The notes beneath the pieces are model-generated. The model did no database searches. It was not told where the DNA came from and saw nothing but the letters and a program-made list of their open reading frames with translations. This document shows, in pieces, positions 45,215-56,976 of a stretch of 64,000 nt of DNA (the first letter of the stretch is position 1; the number at the start of each line of letters is the position of its first letter). The translations under genes were made by a program, and so were the position numbers. The stretch is from Agapetus fuscipes (Eukaryota > Arthropoda > Insecta > Trichoptera > Glossosomatidae), in NCBI GenBank assembly GCA_951799405.1, contig OX637337.1:2728001-2792000 (forward strand), read 5' to 3'.

Positions 45215-45462
45215 ATCTATAATCTAAGTTGCAAGGATATATTCATTTAAAGCTCTCAGATGTATGCCCACAAACCAACAAGTGTAGTTCGCGCTTACAA
45301 ATGCTAAATGTGTACTTACAAATAAAATCCAAGTCTCAAATAAACATAAGCCCCACAACTTTTGCCGACCTTCCCTGAAACAGGGGTGACATTGGCAAAG
45401 TGAACCATTTTTTACAGTATGAGTGGTCAGCCTCATACCAACCTATAAGTCAAGGAATATAT
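45215..45462 (-). repeat. H-family, full length
   Basis: (TATAATC)n tail at 45200-45228, then a complete body ending CCTATAAGTCAAGGAATA. Nearly identical to 45920-46172 and 29318-29566. Confidence 0.9.
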
Positions 45463-45739
45463 CCCATTTATAAAAATACCATTATCACATGCCTGTACGT
45501 CCTGTTCCTCTTATTTGATGGTACAGTGTATTTTTCTTATTACTCTAACTTAATCTATTTTAAGCATTTTCGGTGAAATAAGTTTTCCCCAAGATAAAAA
45601 ATGGCAAAATAGCGTTACCAACGAAGAAGATCTCCGACATGTGTAGGTACACCAGCAAAGAACTACCGCTTATTATAAAAAAGAAAACTGATGTACCTTG
45701 GACAAGTTATGATGAATGAAATATGCGGCTTACTCGATA

Positions 45740-46256
45740 TTGTTGCAACTGTAACTGTAACTGTAACTCTGTCGCCATTCCGCTAGGGGTGGCCAGAGCC
45801 TCTGCAGAGTTGCCTCCATTTTTTCCTATCCTTACATACCTCTTTCAATTCATTCATATCCATCACCTTTTTCATGCATTTTCTTCTTTTACGCTCACTT
45901 TGTATATCCCATTCTTTCACTATAATAATCTATAATCTAAGTTGCAAGGATATATTCATTTAAAGCTCTCAGATGTATGCCCACAAACCAACAAGTGTAG
46001 TTCGCGCTTACAAATGCTGAATGTGTACTTACAAATAAAATCCAAACCTCAAATGAACATAAGCCCCACAACTTTTGCCGACCTTCCCTGAAACAGGGGT
46101 GACATTGGCAAAGTGAACCATTTTTTACAGTATGGGTGGTCAGCCTCATACCAACCTAAAGTCAAGGAATGGAATCACAATCTCCTCAATCTGATCACTC
46201 CATACTTTTCTCGGTCGTCCCTTCCCTCTTTTTCCTTTCACACTTTCTTTGTTGCA
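45740..46256 (-). mobile_element. LINE ORF end with tail and TSD, split by H
   Basis: TTGTTGCA occurs at 45740-45747 and 46249-46256. Between them, on the minus strand, is a LINE end with a (GTTACA)n tail, interrupted by H at 45920-46172. Flanking sequence (YLGQVM at 45690) suggests that the target was itself an RTE-like remnant. Confidence 0.85.
45920..46172 (-). repeat. H-family copy nested in the LINE
   Basis: The LINE target continues from CTTTCAC to TCACAATCTCCTC across the insertion, giving a possible 4-bp TCAC duplication. Confidence 0.9.
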
Positions 46257-46454
46257 CAAAGAAGAATTGAGATAAGAAGGACTCAAGGTTTCTGAAGCAC
46301 CGATGACAGTGGTTTATCAAAAGCACTAAGTCCCTAAAGCTTGGAGAGGAAAAAAAGAAGAGAAAATAAAAGAAATGGGGAAAAAATCATAGTGTTGTGA
46401 ATTTGAAATACATACGCTTATACATACATACATCAAAGAGACTATTTACACAAT

Positions 46455-46690
46455 ATGTCATATACACGTGAGACTGAACCGTCTGGGAGTTTTTGTGATT
46501 GTGTGTATACATAATGTTCTGGTAGTGGAATGATCTAGTAATTGCGAGAAAGACCCCTCTGGTTTATTATAAAAGAGATCAAAATAACACGGACAGCAGT
46601 CGCAAGAGAACAATTCGCTAAGTAACACATATAACGAGTGACTGTCAAGTTGTGAAATAAATTGTAAATTGTGAAAAATAAGTTCTTTAA
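46455..46690 (+). mobile_element. LTR-like module with TATA
   Basis: GTTCTGGTAGTGGAAT and GCGAGAAAGACCCC precede TATAAAAG (46568-46575). TGTGAAATAAATTG follows near 46653. Similar to the 30.2 and 32.7 kb modules. Confidence 0.45.
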
Positions 46691-46774
46691 AAATAAATTC
46701 TGGCATTTTAATTAAAAATAGAATCCAATAGTTAGTAACAAGAGTTCCAATAGTTTTTAACAATAGTTAGACGT

Positions 46775-47025
46775 CCGGTCGACGATATCGTAGAACGCTT
46801 GAGGTCAATGCCAGAGGAGTTCGAACCCTGCCACGCACGGGTGCAAATATGTTTTTCCCCGTTTTGATGCTTACTTCAAACCCAAAAATCATACATACAA
46901 CCGGAAACTTTTACCCAGCCTTCCTAAGAATCTAAAACCTGCAACAAGAAAACGCTCATTTTAAATGATATACGTAAGGCTGGGCATTACCTATAAAAAT
47001 AAAAAGGTTTCACTCACCACAAGAA
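46775..47025 (+). repeat. SINE-A, divergent
   Basis: GGTCGACGATATCGTAGAACG and AGTTCGAACCCTGCC stand for boxes A and B. The body is recognisable (ACCGGAAACTTTTACCCAGCC). Confidence 0.65.
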
Positions 47026-47559
47026 TTGACTAGATTGACATTTTTGGGTTACCGTCCAATTATGTCATAGGCTTTAAAATCTGCTGATTATTTTATGACA
47101 TACGAAAATTTATTGGCAATCTGTTATAGCGCTAAAATAATCCTCTTGTATGATAATCCGACGCACGATTATAGAGTTATGGGTTCGAATCCTTATATAA
47201 TCGATGGCGTACGTAGTCTAATGGGAATAACCTTGCCCGTTCGTCAAAGTTCACTGACACAACGTTGTGGGTACGTAGTTTTTTTTTTATTATTAATATC
47301 GAAGCTTTGAGCGCATTGGCGAAACCGAAAAAAATAACGCAATAAAACCGTTACATCAATGATTTTATGACCGTCCGCCATTTTGGATATGGCCTCATTA
47401 TTTATTTTATTTTTATGTCCATAAGTCATACTATGAGCTATTACATTGGATATTGGATCATTATATATAGCCTTGATCTGTCTGTGTTTATTTTACACTC
47501 TTCTGATTTGCAGTCATTACAAAAATCATTTTTTAAATCCTTATCATTGTCTCTTTGAG
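47026..47559. other. No gene seen
   Basis: A decayed T-arm-like GGGTTCGAATCC occurs at 47181-47192 without a full tRNA fold. Otherwise nothing. Confidence 0.4.
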
Positions 47560-47725
47560 TCAGACAGATGGAGTCAGACAATTTTTCAATTTGGAACTTT
47601 TTCTCGACAAACAAACGTCAGAATTGCATGAATCTGCCGTTCATAGCAACCAATTATAGACTATTTGGTTGCCTTTTCCCTAGGAACCCGACCGGGTGAC
47701 GTCACAATATTGGCTTTGTCAAATT
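47560..47725 (-). repeat. Dispersed repeat M, copy 2
   Basis: Inverted counterpart of 40165-40290 (CCTAGGAACCCGACCGG, AAACGTCAGAATTGC). Confidence 0.65.
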
Positions 47726-47769
47726 ATGTGCTGAGCTCAGGTAGTAGACAGTAATAATCATAACCGCTG

Positions 47770-47995
47770 AGAATGTGTGAGTTACTGAAGCTCTCTAGCA
47801 CAAAACCGGAACTTTCTAGAATCTAGAGTATTCGTGAAGGTTCTAGATATGCCAAATTGGCCATCTGCATCTTCTTTTCTATAATATAAGGCGAGTTTTT
47901 CCTAGAGAAAGAAAAATTCACTAGCAGAGAGGGATTAATCTCGAATTAGTATATTTAAGTTATAAGTTACCTGTATAAATATTTGCCAAAAATTA
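47770..47995 (+). mobile_element. LTR-like module with strong HSE array and TATA
   Basis: GAACTTTCTAGAATC and TTCGTGAAGGTTCTAGA at 47809-47848 form a run of alternating GAA/TTC units, and CTATAATATAAGG follows at 47879-47891. ACCTGTATAAATA and AATAAAATTATG lie downstream. Confidence 0.5.
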
Positions 47996-48564
47996 ATAAA
48001 ATTATGATTGTCTTGTTTCCTAGAAAACTCAAAAACGTTACATTATGCATTCTGATATATTTATAACTTAGATCGTAGATTCTAGGCATAGGTTTGGAAC
48101 AATTCAAAAATCTTAAAGATGAAAAAAAACTCTGTTTAGTTCTACTGATAGCAGTAGAATTAGACAAGGTTTTTTTCATACATAATCTGTACAGTGTACA
48201 TGGATATTTAAAATGGAGTTCTACAACAAAATTCCGCTGAAACATTCCATAAATTCAAGAGTTAAGACTTGCGAAGATACGTCTTTGGCAACTGGTGGTG
48301 TCATTGGATACTGTTATCGGTTATTCCATTAAACAAAAGCCAACATAAGTGAATGTTGCGTTGATCGAACCTGACCTGAGACCTCTGATTAATTAAAGCG
48401 CGGTTAACTCCGAAACCTGTCCGGGTTAAGGTTGTGGGAAGCCAGTGAAGGCGAAACCGACATGCGTGGGATCAGAGACCCGAGGTGTCGGATTACCCAC
48501 AAAGATGCGTGAGCCAAGGGAAATTTCATGAAAAAAAGAAAACCCTTATTTTATATATAAGGTA
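47996..48564. other. No gene supported
   Basis: 48385-48421 reads CTGATTA, a weak stem, CCGAAACCTGTC, a decayed hammerhead-like pattern. 48421-48530 is GC-richer and unrecognised. Confidence 0.4.
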
Positions 48565-48970
48565 TAATTTTTTATAAATATTTAAAAATATAAATGGTAC
48601 AACATTGTTTTAATTCACTTTATTTTTTTATATTTTTGCTCGAATATTTATACAGAGAGCAGAAAAGTTACAAATATATTTTATAAAATAATTTTCAAAA
48701 CCTAATGCACATCATATTCACAACAAATATTATTCAGAATTTCGGATGTGCAACTCCATCATTAAAAGTTTTAAGATTGTTGTTTTTTCAATAAATAAAC
48801 ATGATCGATTACAGCACCTTTTTGTGTTAAACCAAAACAAGCACACAAACATGAAATTTGAATTTGGAACACATTCGGAACACATTCACACAAAATAAAG
48901 TGAATTAAAACAATGTTGTACCATTTATATTTTTAAATATTTATAAAAATGGACTTTCACTGTGTTAACA
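48565..48970. mobile_element. Penelope-like inverted-arm element
   Basis: The arms AATGGTACAACATTGTTTTA (48596-48615) and complement near 48915 enclose about 260 bp. The end AAAATGGACTTTCAC is shared with 16460-16680. Confidence 0.55.
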
Positions 48971-49987
48971 GATTTACACTAAAAAATATTATAATTTTTT
49001 AGTTCAACGAATGGTATTCTGTCAATATACTTTATGTGAACTTTTCAAGTAAGAAGTTGATTGAACGATTGGTCATGAATGAAATTGAAAATATTTTAAT
49101 GTGATGAGATGGTTTGAGCGTGAGCGAGTGCAAAGAATGAATAACAAAATACCACAAAAAGAGGAAATGTGAAAGATAAAACACGAAATGGAAGATTGAA
49201 AAAATAATGTAATTTTTCAGACTAGTATAATAGTGAATGAATGTTATATAAAGAGTGAAAGTAAAAGAAGGAAATACATGAAACATTTGACTGAATCGGT
49301 AAAATTTAGCAAAGATATTGTTACGATTTTAGGGTTCAAAAGTCTTTCAATTTAAAATACTGGTCTTCTTATACAGTTGTTTATTTTACACTTTTAATAA
49401 TTTATTTTCACAAAGATAGTCTCGACTATTCCATTACACTTGGTTTCTGTTCACTGGTTAAGTTGGTTTTAATGTAGTTGTAAAGCTCGTAGGATACTGG
49501 CTCTGCAAGCAACTTGCACCCTTCTTATACTCTTCAAAACAGTACTATCTAGAATTATATTTGCTAGACAGTTCCAGATTCAAGTAGGTACGTAGTAATC
49601 ATTATTTCTAGATGCTTCAAGTATTTTATTCAATGATTCCTACCCACACATATTTATGAGGATTCTTATTGCATAGTTATAGCTAATACCTATTCTAATA
49701 TTTACATAACAATATGAAGAAATTGTTGCAACAAAGCTGACCACCCTTAGCGCTGGAGAACTTCTCTGTTGATGAACTCACTCCACGAGATCCTTGTTTG
49801 AGCTTATTTCAACTGTACTGTAAACAATCGTTCTATTGGAATTTGGTGTTTCATTAACAGTCTTTTCACTTGTGATTCGCATTCTGCCTGAACGCCACTG
49901 GATTGTTTATAATTTGTCTACGGATTACAAGGTCAAAAGTTTAGTAACGCATGGAGATGTGTGAAAGCTTTCACACAGTCTCCAGTT
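48971..49987. other. No gene seen
   Basis: AT-rich. No supported coding or repeat signal. Confidence 0.5.
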
Positions 49988-50280
49988 GACCGGTCCGTAG
50001 GCCAAGTGGTAACACTTCAGACTCGTAACTGGAAGGTTGTGGGTTCGAATCCCGGCGGAGCACAAAAAATATACCATTTATATTTTCAAATTTGCTCTTC
50101 GCTGGGTTGAAAAATTCATAAACCTTTACAAAGGCTGGTCATCAAAAGGTCCATCGAGCCTTACAACAACTGGGTCTTGCTTGAGAATTGGCGCTTTCTA
50201 CAGCGACGACCAAGCTCGCAGAGGGCGCTTGAGGTGTGATACACACAAAAACAGCGCTCACCAAATAAATCAAACTAATT
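49988..50280 (+). repeat. SINE-B, near full length
   Basis: GTCCGTAGGCCAAGTGGTAA and GGGTTCGAATCCCGGCGGAG form the head. The body runs to CGCTCACCAAATAAATC. The (ATT)n tail is missing. Confidence 0.9.
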
Positions 50281-50350
50281 TTTTTGTTTTTTTGTTTTGA
50301 ATTAGTCTGTCCGGTAATCCATAGACAAACCCATAGGAAAAATCAGTTCC

Positions 50351-50438
50351 ACGACAAAATGTCACGTGGACATTTTGTCGCGTCGACATTTTGTCAATGG
50401 ACATTACGTCGGGGGACATTCTGTCAAAGGGCATTTTG
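50351..50438. repeat. Short periodic repeat GACATTTTGTC
   Basis: Imperfect units of 16-18 bp: GACAAAATGTC, GACATTTTGTCGCGTC, GACATTTTGTCAATG, GACATTACGTCGGGG, GACATTCTGTCAAAG, GCATTTTG. Each unit is a near-palindrome. Confidence 0.8.
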
Positions 50439-50444
50439 AATAGT

Positions 50445-50660
50445 TGTTTCAGGCTTACACGACCGGCTGATGATGCTGGAGAGATGTTTTCCGGGATCTG
50501 TTGCCTTGGTCTGTGGAAGCTGGAGTCTGTGATGTAACAGTGTCATCAATATCATCTTCATAATTCACTTTTACGCTGAAGGAGCCCATCGTAGACGTGG
50601 GCGAAACAGCCGAAAGCTTGAGTTAACATAGACCACAACAGATCCTAGAAAACATCTCTC
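50445..50660. mobile_element. Penelope-like piece, inverted arms
   Basis: The left arm (CGACCGGCTGATGATGCTGG, minus orientation) and right arm (plus) match 32860-33150. Confidence 0.7.
50576..50611 (+). ncRNA. Hammerhead-like core, strong stem II
   Basis: CTGAAGG, stem GCCCA...TGGGC (50584-50602), GAAAC, AGCC. The last core A of CTGANGA is G here and GTC is lost, so probably inactive. Confidence 0.35.
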
Positions 50661-50728
50661 CAGATCAGACACGGGAAAAACGATAGACAATCTGGGAAGA
50701 ATGGTTCTCATGTGAAAAGGACCGGTTG

Positions 50729-51040
50729 GACCGGTCCGTAGTCCAGTGGCAACACGTCGGACTCGTAAATGGAAGGTTGTGGATTCGGATCCCGGCGAAG
50801 CACAAAAATTGTACCATTTATATCTCGCATGTGCTCTTCGCTGAGTTGAAAAATTCATAAACCTTTACCAAAGACCGGTCACTGAAAGGTCCATCCAACC
50901 TTACAACAACTGGGTCTTGCTTGAGAATTGGCGCTTTCTACAGCGACGAACAAGCTCGCAGAGGGCACTTGAGGTGTAATACACACAAAAACAGCGCTCA
51001 CCAAATAAATCATCCTAATATTATTATTATTATAATAGGG
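50729..51040 (+). repeat. SINE-B with (ATT)n tail
   Basis: Full copy. The box B region is GGATTCGGATCCCGGCGAAG. The tail is at 51015-51038. Confidence 0.9.
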
Positions 51041-51409
51041 GGTAACAGTTTATCAATGTATTGTTCCACATTATCCGCTTCCCAAGGTCGCGGTGCGGAC
51101 TACGACCTCATTACCGAATTAGTCTCAATTAGGAGCTTCGTTTCGCTTACGGACTCTGATGCCAATCAACGTAAACTCAAATTATTACTCTTCATAAAAG
51201 TGAACGAGGCGCAGGGATGACAACACTGCGAAGTGCAGGTTATTCATCACATGTGACAAGACCAACATGACTCAGTTGCATGAACCTTTGTGACCCGACT
51301 TGGATATGGAGTCCGTACATTCGGAAAAAAAACGAATTGCTAGTTACCCTAATAACAGAGAGCTGTGATGTTTGCCCGCCTAGGGAAATTCTATTTTAGA
51401 ACATGTGCA
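51041..51409. other. No gene recognised
   Basis: The frame 50921-51220 leaves the SINE and continues to 51220 without a known domain. Unsupported as a gene. Confidence 0.4.
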
Positions 51410-51550
51410 ATGCAACACAGCTACACATATAGTGCAACCCCTTGACGTGTTCTCGCTGAAGGGGTCGCATGTGGCGGGTGAACTTATGTAATATTTCTTT
51501 TTACGTCACCACTTCTGTTGATGTGGGGGTTTCTCAGTTTCCAAAGGAAC
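51410..51550 (-). repeat. SINE-A 3' fragment
   Basis: ACAGCTACACATATAGTGCAA tail and GGGGTCGCATGTGGCGG, with the head missing. Confidence 0.75.
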
Positions 51551-51658
51551 AATTTTTTAGTTATATGTTTTTTTTAACCTTTATAATTTACTCACTCTTT
51601 TGCTAATACCATAAAGTGTAAGAAACAAAAACGGGAGATTTAGGGTATAAGCCACTCT

Positions 51659-52084
51659 AAGGCCCGGTACATTGAACTGTAGTAATATTTTAGTTAACTA
51701 TTACTTGAACTTTTATTCAAAATACTCAATCTCGAGTTAACTTAAACCGAACATTGCCGAAGTATGTAGCCACGCCCCCAAATCTTGGAAATAATTAAAA
51801 TGCCATTAAAAAGCTTTAAAACAAACAACTATTCATAAAAATCATATGCCTAACCTTCATTAAGCTAGAAAACGAGACAAAAAATGTTCAGTTTGCAAAA
51901 ATGTTGATGTATCCTAGTACATTAAAAAAGAACAGCTGCTGTCAGTGAAGCGCCGCCATCTTGAAAATCGAAAGTTAAAGTTACTAAATATTTACTGTCG
52001 AAATTCGGTGAGTGAAATGTTATGATGATTTAACTAACATTGCATTTTCGTTAACTTTACGATACTTCAAAATACCGGGCCTTA
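51659..52084. mobile_element. F element, copy 1 (short-TIR DNA transposon)
   Basis: AAGGCCCGGTA at the left and TACCGGGCCTTA at the right; TA flank possible. It contains CAGTGAAGCGCCGCCATCTTG. Copy 2 is at 61037-61460 in the same orientation. Confidence 0.85.
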
Positions 52085-52611
52085 AAGATTGTTTTGCTTT
52101 TAGAATTTTTTGGAAACTAGGTTATTTTCAAATCTCTCTGTCTTGTCACCCCTTGTCGTGTGGCCAATCTGCCTCAGATGTCTACTTAGCCAGTTAGCTC
52201 ACCAGGTACCTAGTGATACAATACAATATTAATGACAAGCAGTTAATATTACGTCACGTCTTATGGGATCCTGGCGGGCAGCTGTCACAACGCACCAACT
52301 CGTAAAAACTAACTCGACTTTATCGCTCGGTAGTGATTTCATTTCTTTTTTTAATAAGCAGTGTAAAGAGGCACTTAACGTCTCAAGCAATAAAATCTGT
52401 AGATTTGTTTACTCTGTTGATTATCAGCTATAATTTATTTATGTACACCCATTGTGATTTAATCTGCTCAAAGATGGATAGTAATAATGGTAAATGTAAA
52501 CATACGATTTCTTGCAAAAATTAGTTGAGAGATCAATTGGTAAATCATCTGATTGCATAATGAAAGGACTGAACTTAAATCCAACGAGCATCATTTTGTT
52601 GTTCTTTAATA
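52085..52611. other. No gene seen
   Basis: Unique AT-rich DNA. Confidence 0.5.
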
Positions 52612-52950
52612 CTGTAATCAAAGTTGCAAAGACACATCGACGAAATTCATATGAAATGCATGCCCACAAACAGACACGTGTGAGTTTCGTTAAATACTGG
52701 ATGTGTGCTTACAAATTAAAATCCAAATCTCGAATGAACATATACCCTGCAAATTTGAATGACCTTCCCTGAAACAGGGATGGAGTCAGCTAAATTGAAC
52801 CAAGTATGGGGGTGAGCCGCACACCTATTGATCAAAGAACAAGGAAGAAATGTGTAGGTACTTAAAATAAAAACTAAAATCTCAAAGAAACATCGATCCT
52901 GCTAGTTTTTCCACCCTTCTCTGAAACAGGGGTGAGCTTAATAAAGGGGA
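52612..52950 (-). repeat. H-family copy plus a second decayed piece
   Basis: 52612-52842 is a divergent full copy. 52860-52950 repeats the middle segment (CTGAAACAGGGGTGAGC), so it is either a duplicate or another old copy. Confidence 0.7.
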
Positions 52951-53335
52951 CTATTTATTAAGCAATAATTTAAAATATAATGTAAAATACAATATGCGTA
53001 AATATTAATTTCAGAGTTTTGCATGATACGAAGAAAGTGAAAGAAGAAATTAATACAAGCTGCAGTCCAACATCAATCGAAATTTTGTTCAATTAATATT
53101 AATTAATTAAACAAAATTTCGAATCAATAAAAGCTCGAATCGTAAAGCTGTGATTGAATAAGCTGGAATAAAAAGTCGTTTCAGTTTTATTGCGTCGACA
53201 AAAAGTGCAGTTAAAGTCTTTCGGCTCGTGTCGGTCGTTAATATGTGTACTTATTTGTTCGTTTATTGAAATGTTTAGAGGACACCGGGACTAGACGTAA
53301 CAATTAAAAAAAAACTTTTTCGTTTTTCTTTCCTT

Positions 53336-53450
53336 TGCTATGCGACTGACTACTGTAAAAATAGTTCACTTTCCCAATGTCAGTCCTATTTTGTGGGAGG
53401 GCGGCTACAGTTGGAAGTTTTATGTTATTTTGAGAATCTTAATTTTTAGT
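53336..53450 (+). repeat. H-family fragment, decayed
   Basis: ACTACTGTAAAAATAGTTCAC and GGGCGGCTACAGTTGG correspond to the middle of the family. Confidence 0.6.
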
Positions 53451-53784
53451 TTATTTCCGGTATTACAAATACATAGAATAGAATTAGAGATGCTTTGGAT
53501 TTGAAATTTCAAATCTGTATACAATCACGTCGCCCGCCACTCGCCTTAACGTGATTATACGCGTTCACACACATGCCCTGCAACTTCCCTTCTCACTTCC
53601 GCTAGGAACTGAATGTATGTAAATGGAGCATTATATGTGTGGAGATGTTGGGCGTCTGGTATATGGCATTGGGTATATGGTGAATAGCTAGCTCATCGTT
53701 GCGTCAGATGCACCATTGCTCTCTCACGAGCCTACAGACTCTACGTATCTCATTTCTTTTGAAAATGTCCAGCATTTCAATTAT

Positions 53785-54182
53785 CCTTGTCATCAAGGAC
53801 AGAAAGTAATGGCGGTTGATCTGTAATGTTAGCGGCTAGGGTTTGTTAAATTGGAATTTGTTTTCTGTTTTAGTTTTCATGTCCATTAATATTATTATTT
53901 ATTGATTTAAAAAATGTAATTTGTCGTGTATGTTCCTTGACTTATAGGTTAATATGCGGCTGACCACCTATGCTGTAGAAAATGGTTCACTTTGCCAATG
54001 TCACCCCTGTCTCAGGGAAGGACGGTACGAGTTGCAAGGTGTATGTCCATTTGAGATTTCGTTTTTATTGTAGGTTTACATGCGGCATGCGCAAGCACGA
54101 ACTTGTACGCGTCTGCTTGTGAGAATGCATGCAATGTGAATCCCCAATGTAACATATCTTTGCAACTCAGATTAGATTAGAG
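53785..54182 (+). mobile_element. LINE ORF end, 3' UTR and H unit
   Basis: A frameshifted ORF end (ATGGCGGTTGATCTGTAATG) precedes the same UTR as at 13180-13622, then H to CAGATTAGATTAGA. Confidence 0.8.
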
Positions 54183-54844
54183 CTACATATCTTAATTCAG
54201 TTTTCCGACAATAGCCGTTAAGACAACTAACCCGAGAAACGATCGTACCCAGTTTCCCCTACAATTTATAAGTTATAACGAGTACTAGCTCAGTACATGT
54301 TTATAGGTATAGATAATAATTAGAGTGATCACTGCATGAGTTCATCACACGCACATCTGATGAATTAGAGACCAATTTAATAAGCGCTCCGACCACAAGT
54401 TTTGCAGCCGTTCAAGTGAACAAGGCACGCCCTTTTTTTGATTTTGCGTATTAAATTTTTTTGCGTCTTTCAATTATGAATCACTTTTTATGGATGATGG
54501 AAAACCGTCAATGATTTATGGATGACAAAATAATTTGATTTAGCTGTGGGTATAGTATGTCGTGTCTGTTTACGGAATATTTTTTGAAATGGTTAATTTT
54601 CACTTTGATCTGCGTGAGTGGATATGAAAGAAGAAAATGTGTGAAAAAAACTTTGGATATCGATGAGTAAAAAAAAGATGTAAGAGTTAAAAAAATACAA
54701 ATGGTAACCACTCTACAGAAGTTCTGGCTACCGATAATGCAAAGCCAACTGAATTAATGCTGCTACAATTACAGTATTATTCACATAGGTAGTAGTTTCT
54801 GGTGTCTTTTTTTCACATTAGAAATTTAACTACGATTGTTGTTG
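54183..54844. other. No gene seen
   Basis: AT-rich. No coding signal recognised. Confidence 0.5.
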
Positions 54845-55000
54845 AACTTTGAAATTCTGCATGGTCCACTGTTGAACAAAAATCTCCCCCGACCTCCTAC
54901 AGTTGCTTCTGTCCTGAGCTATTTTCTTGTATGTCCTCCGGCAAGTTTTTTGTATGACTCTATCCATCGAGCAAGGTAGTCAACCGATCTTCTTTAAACA
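54845..55000 (-). mobile_element. LINE ORF2 C-terminal fragment
   Basis: The minus strand reads LARWIESYKKLAGG, KIAQDRSNCRRSGEIF, VQQWT, the end seen in many insect LINEs (AQDR...W...VQQW). Confidence 0.65.
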
Positions 55001-55162
55001 GATCTGGGCCACCTTTCCAAAACTTTTCTGGTTCTTCTTCCACATTTTTTTTAGCCAACACATCCTGCCGATTGTCATTTTAGTGTTACGATGTGACGTA
55101 GTTTTGGATCTATCCATTAATTAGAAATGGTTTATTTATGAGTATTGTCTGTTTTGTTCCAG

Positions 55163-55483
55163 GCTGGACTTCTTCGCACACACCACGGAGAGTACTGGGT
55201 AGAGCCGGCTGCCCATCAAGGTCGCCTTCCCGAGGGTGCAGAGCATCCGCATGTCATCTTCAAGAGGTCTGCAGTCAGGAGGGGTCGAAAACCACCTGGA
55301 GAAGGTCGCAAGAAGGGCATGGGAAAGAAGAAGACAGGACCTGGTGGAAGGAAGAGAAGGCGAAGACGCGGGAGCAACTGCGCTACCAAGGAGCCACAGC
55401 ATACCAAGCTTTTGGAGTGGAAGGAGGGACCGGGGCAGATGGTCATCCAGCAGGCCAAGGAAGACAAGGGGTTGGGAAGACAG
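55163..55483 (+). CDS. ADAMTS metalloprotease, propeptide exon
   Basis: An internal exon of 107 codons, phase 0 at both ends, bounded by the acceptor TTTTGTTCCAG and donor CAG|GTAATT. Residues 9-15 (GEYWVEP) and 28-37 (HPHVIFKRSA) fit the end of an ADAMTS-type reprolysin propeptide. A basic run at 63-69 (RKRRRRR) offers furin-like sites, and Cys73 is the only cysteine and might act as a cysteine switch. The family is secreted extracellular-matrix proteases. The C-terminal third is Lys/Gly-rich and without known structure. It joins in frame to 56977-57243. Earlier exons, including the signal peptide, were not found upstream. Frames on the other strand are shadows. Confidence 0.85.
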
Positions 55484-56634
55484 GTAATTGGAAGCCATTT
55501 TGAATGCTTATTCCAAAGATCATCGAGTAAACGGGAATCAAAATCAAAGCAATTCAAGTTCGAGTCAAAACTCAAAAGTTCCAACCATAAAATTTAACAC
55601 TGCATCTGTGCATAAGACTCACGTTTTCGATCCATTCTCAAATTACAGAACATAAAAATGGCATTCTGATTCCACGTTGCTAATCCTTCATTGAGTTATT
55701 TTAAACGCAGTGCAATGCTACAAAGCTGCACATGTGGCACACAACATCTTATCGCATTGTCTCTGACAAGGTCACATTTTGCGATCGCAGCGTATTCATT
55801 ATCAAAGGCACTATAATCTTTGTAAAGTGTATCAAAAAGAAAATTAAGAATTTCAGTGACATTCTGGAGTCGATTTGTAAATTTGACATAACATAAAAAC
55901 TAGTTGCACCCACCACATTGCTATTTGTCAAATCGTCAGAATTTTTTTTGATGACATGCTTGAAAACTAAAAGCACACTCTGCCATATGAAATAATTGGA
56001 GCCAGTCCACTTAGTGCGATGAGGAGCTAACGAAGTATGAAATATTGTGTATTATTTAATTTAGAGCGATACGTCTTTATGAAGAGTAATTATGCAGAGT
56101 GACAGCGGAATGATTAAGTGGTGTAAACAATTCCTGAGGCACTCCATCATCCGCACATTGCCATCACCAGCACTGCTCTAATGTTAATTTATTGTTTAAG
56201 TTTATCGTAAACAAATCGTTCAAACATTGCAAAGTGCATAGTTGATTGCAGTTTGCATTTCCAATACCTACCCTGGTGTTGTAAGCAGACATGTTTTTCT
56301 GAACTTCCGTTGCATTAAATTCATCTGTTCTTTTGTTGATGCTTTTTGTGCCAAATATTGATTGATCTACTTAATCAATCGCTGCTTGTTCAATGTCTTT
56401 CCCTGCAGCCCATACTCCTGCTACCCTACAGTCTCTTACTACTGCGTCCAACTATTTTAATCTAGGGTTTCTCACCGCCCTGCGCCCCTAGTCTAGCCTG
56501 CGCCTAGGTTCCTTGTCATACATACTCGTATTACAAGATAGAAGATAGAGTACCTACAAAGAAATGGCATTTTAAATGGTATTTTGTCCAAATACATTCG
56601 TGTATCGAGCTTCTTTAGTATTTTTTCCCCTTTG
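55484..56634 (+). other. ADAMTS intron, 5' part
   Basis: No further exon was recognised. 55710-55775 has a decayed SINE-A 3' end (minus; TGCTACAAAGCTGCACATG). Confidence 0.6.
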
Positions 56635-56937
56635 ATCGATCCATAGTCTAGTGGTTAACACTTTGGACTCGTGATTGGAAGGTAGTGGGCTTGAATACCG
56701 GTGGAGCACGAAAAATATTGTTTTTTTTTTCTCTTCGCTGTGTTCAAAAATTAATCTACCTTTACCAAAGACCATAGTCACCAAGGTCCATCAAGCATTA
56801 CTACAACTGGGTATTGCTTGAGAATTGGCTTTTTACAGTGACGACCAAGATCGCAGAAGGCTCTTGAGGTGTGATTCATACAAAAACAGCGCTAATCAAA
56901 TAAATCAACAGAATGTTATCATTATTATTATTATTTC
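56635..56937 (+). repeat. SINE-B at the end of the ADAMTS intron
   Basis: The head (CCATAGTCTAGTGGTTAACA) is somewhat decayed. The (ATT)n tail ends 40 bp before the next exon. Confidence 0.85.
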
Positions 56938-56976
56938 CCTTAGTGCTGATCAAATTGTTATATCGTTTGTTCCCAG

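Noticed and set aside
49990..50065. tRNA-Thr-like gene at the head of SINE-B
   Set aside because: It is always followed by the SINE-B body. The (ATT)n tail and dispersed copies show a retroposon.
55136..55584. Long minus-strand and alternative plus-strand frames at 55.1-55.6 kb
   Set aside because: Shadows of the GC-richer ADAMTS exon. Only one frame has ADAMTS landmarks and matching splice phases.
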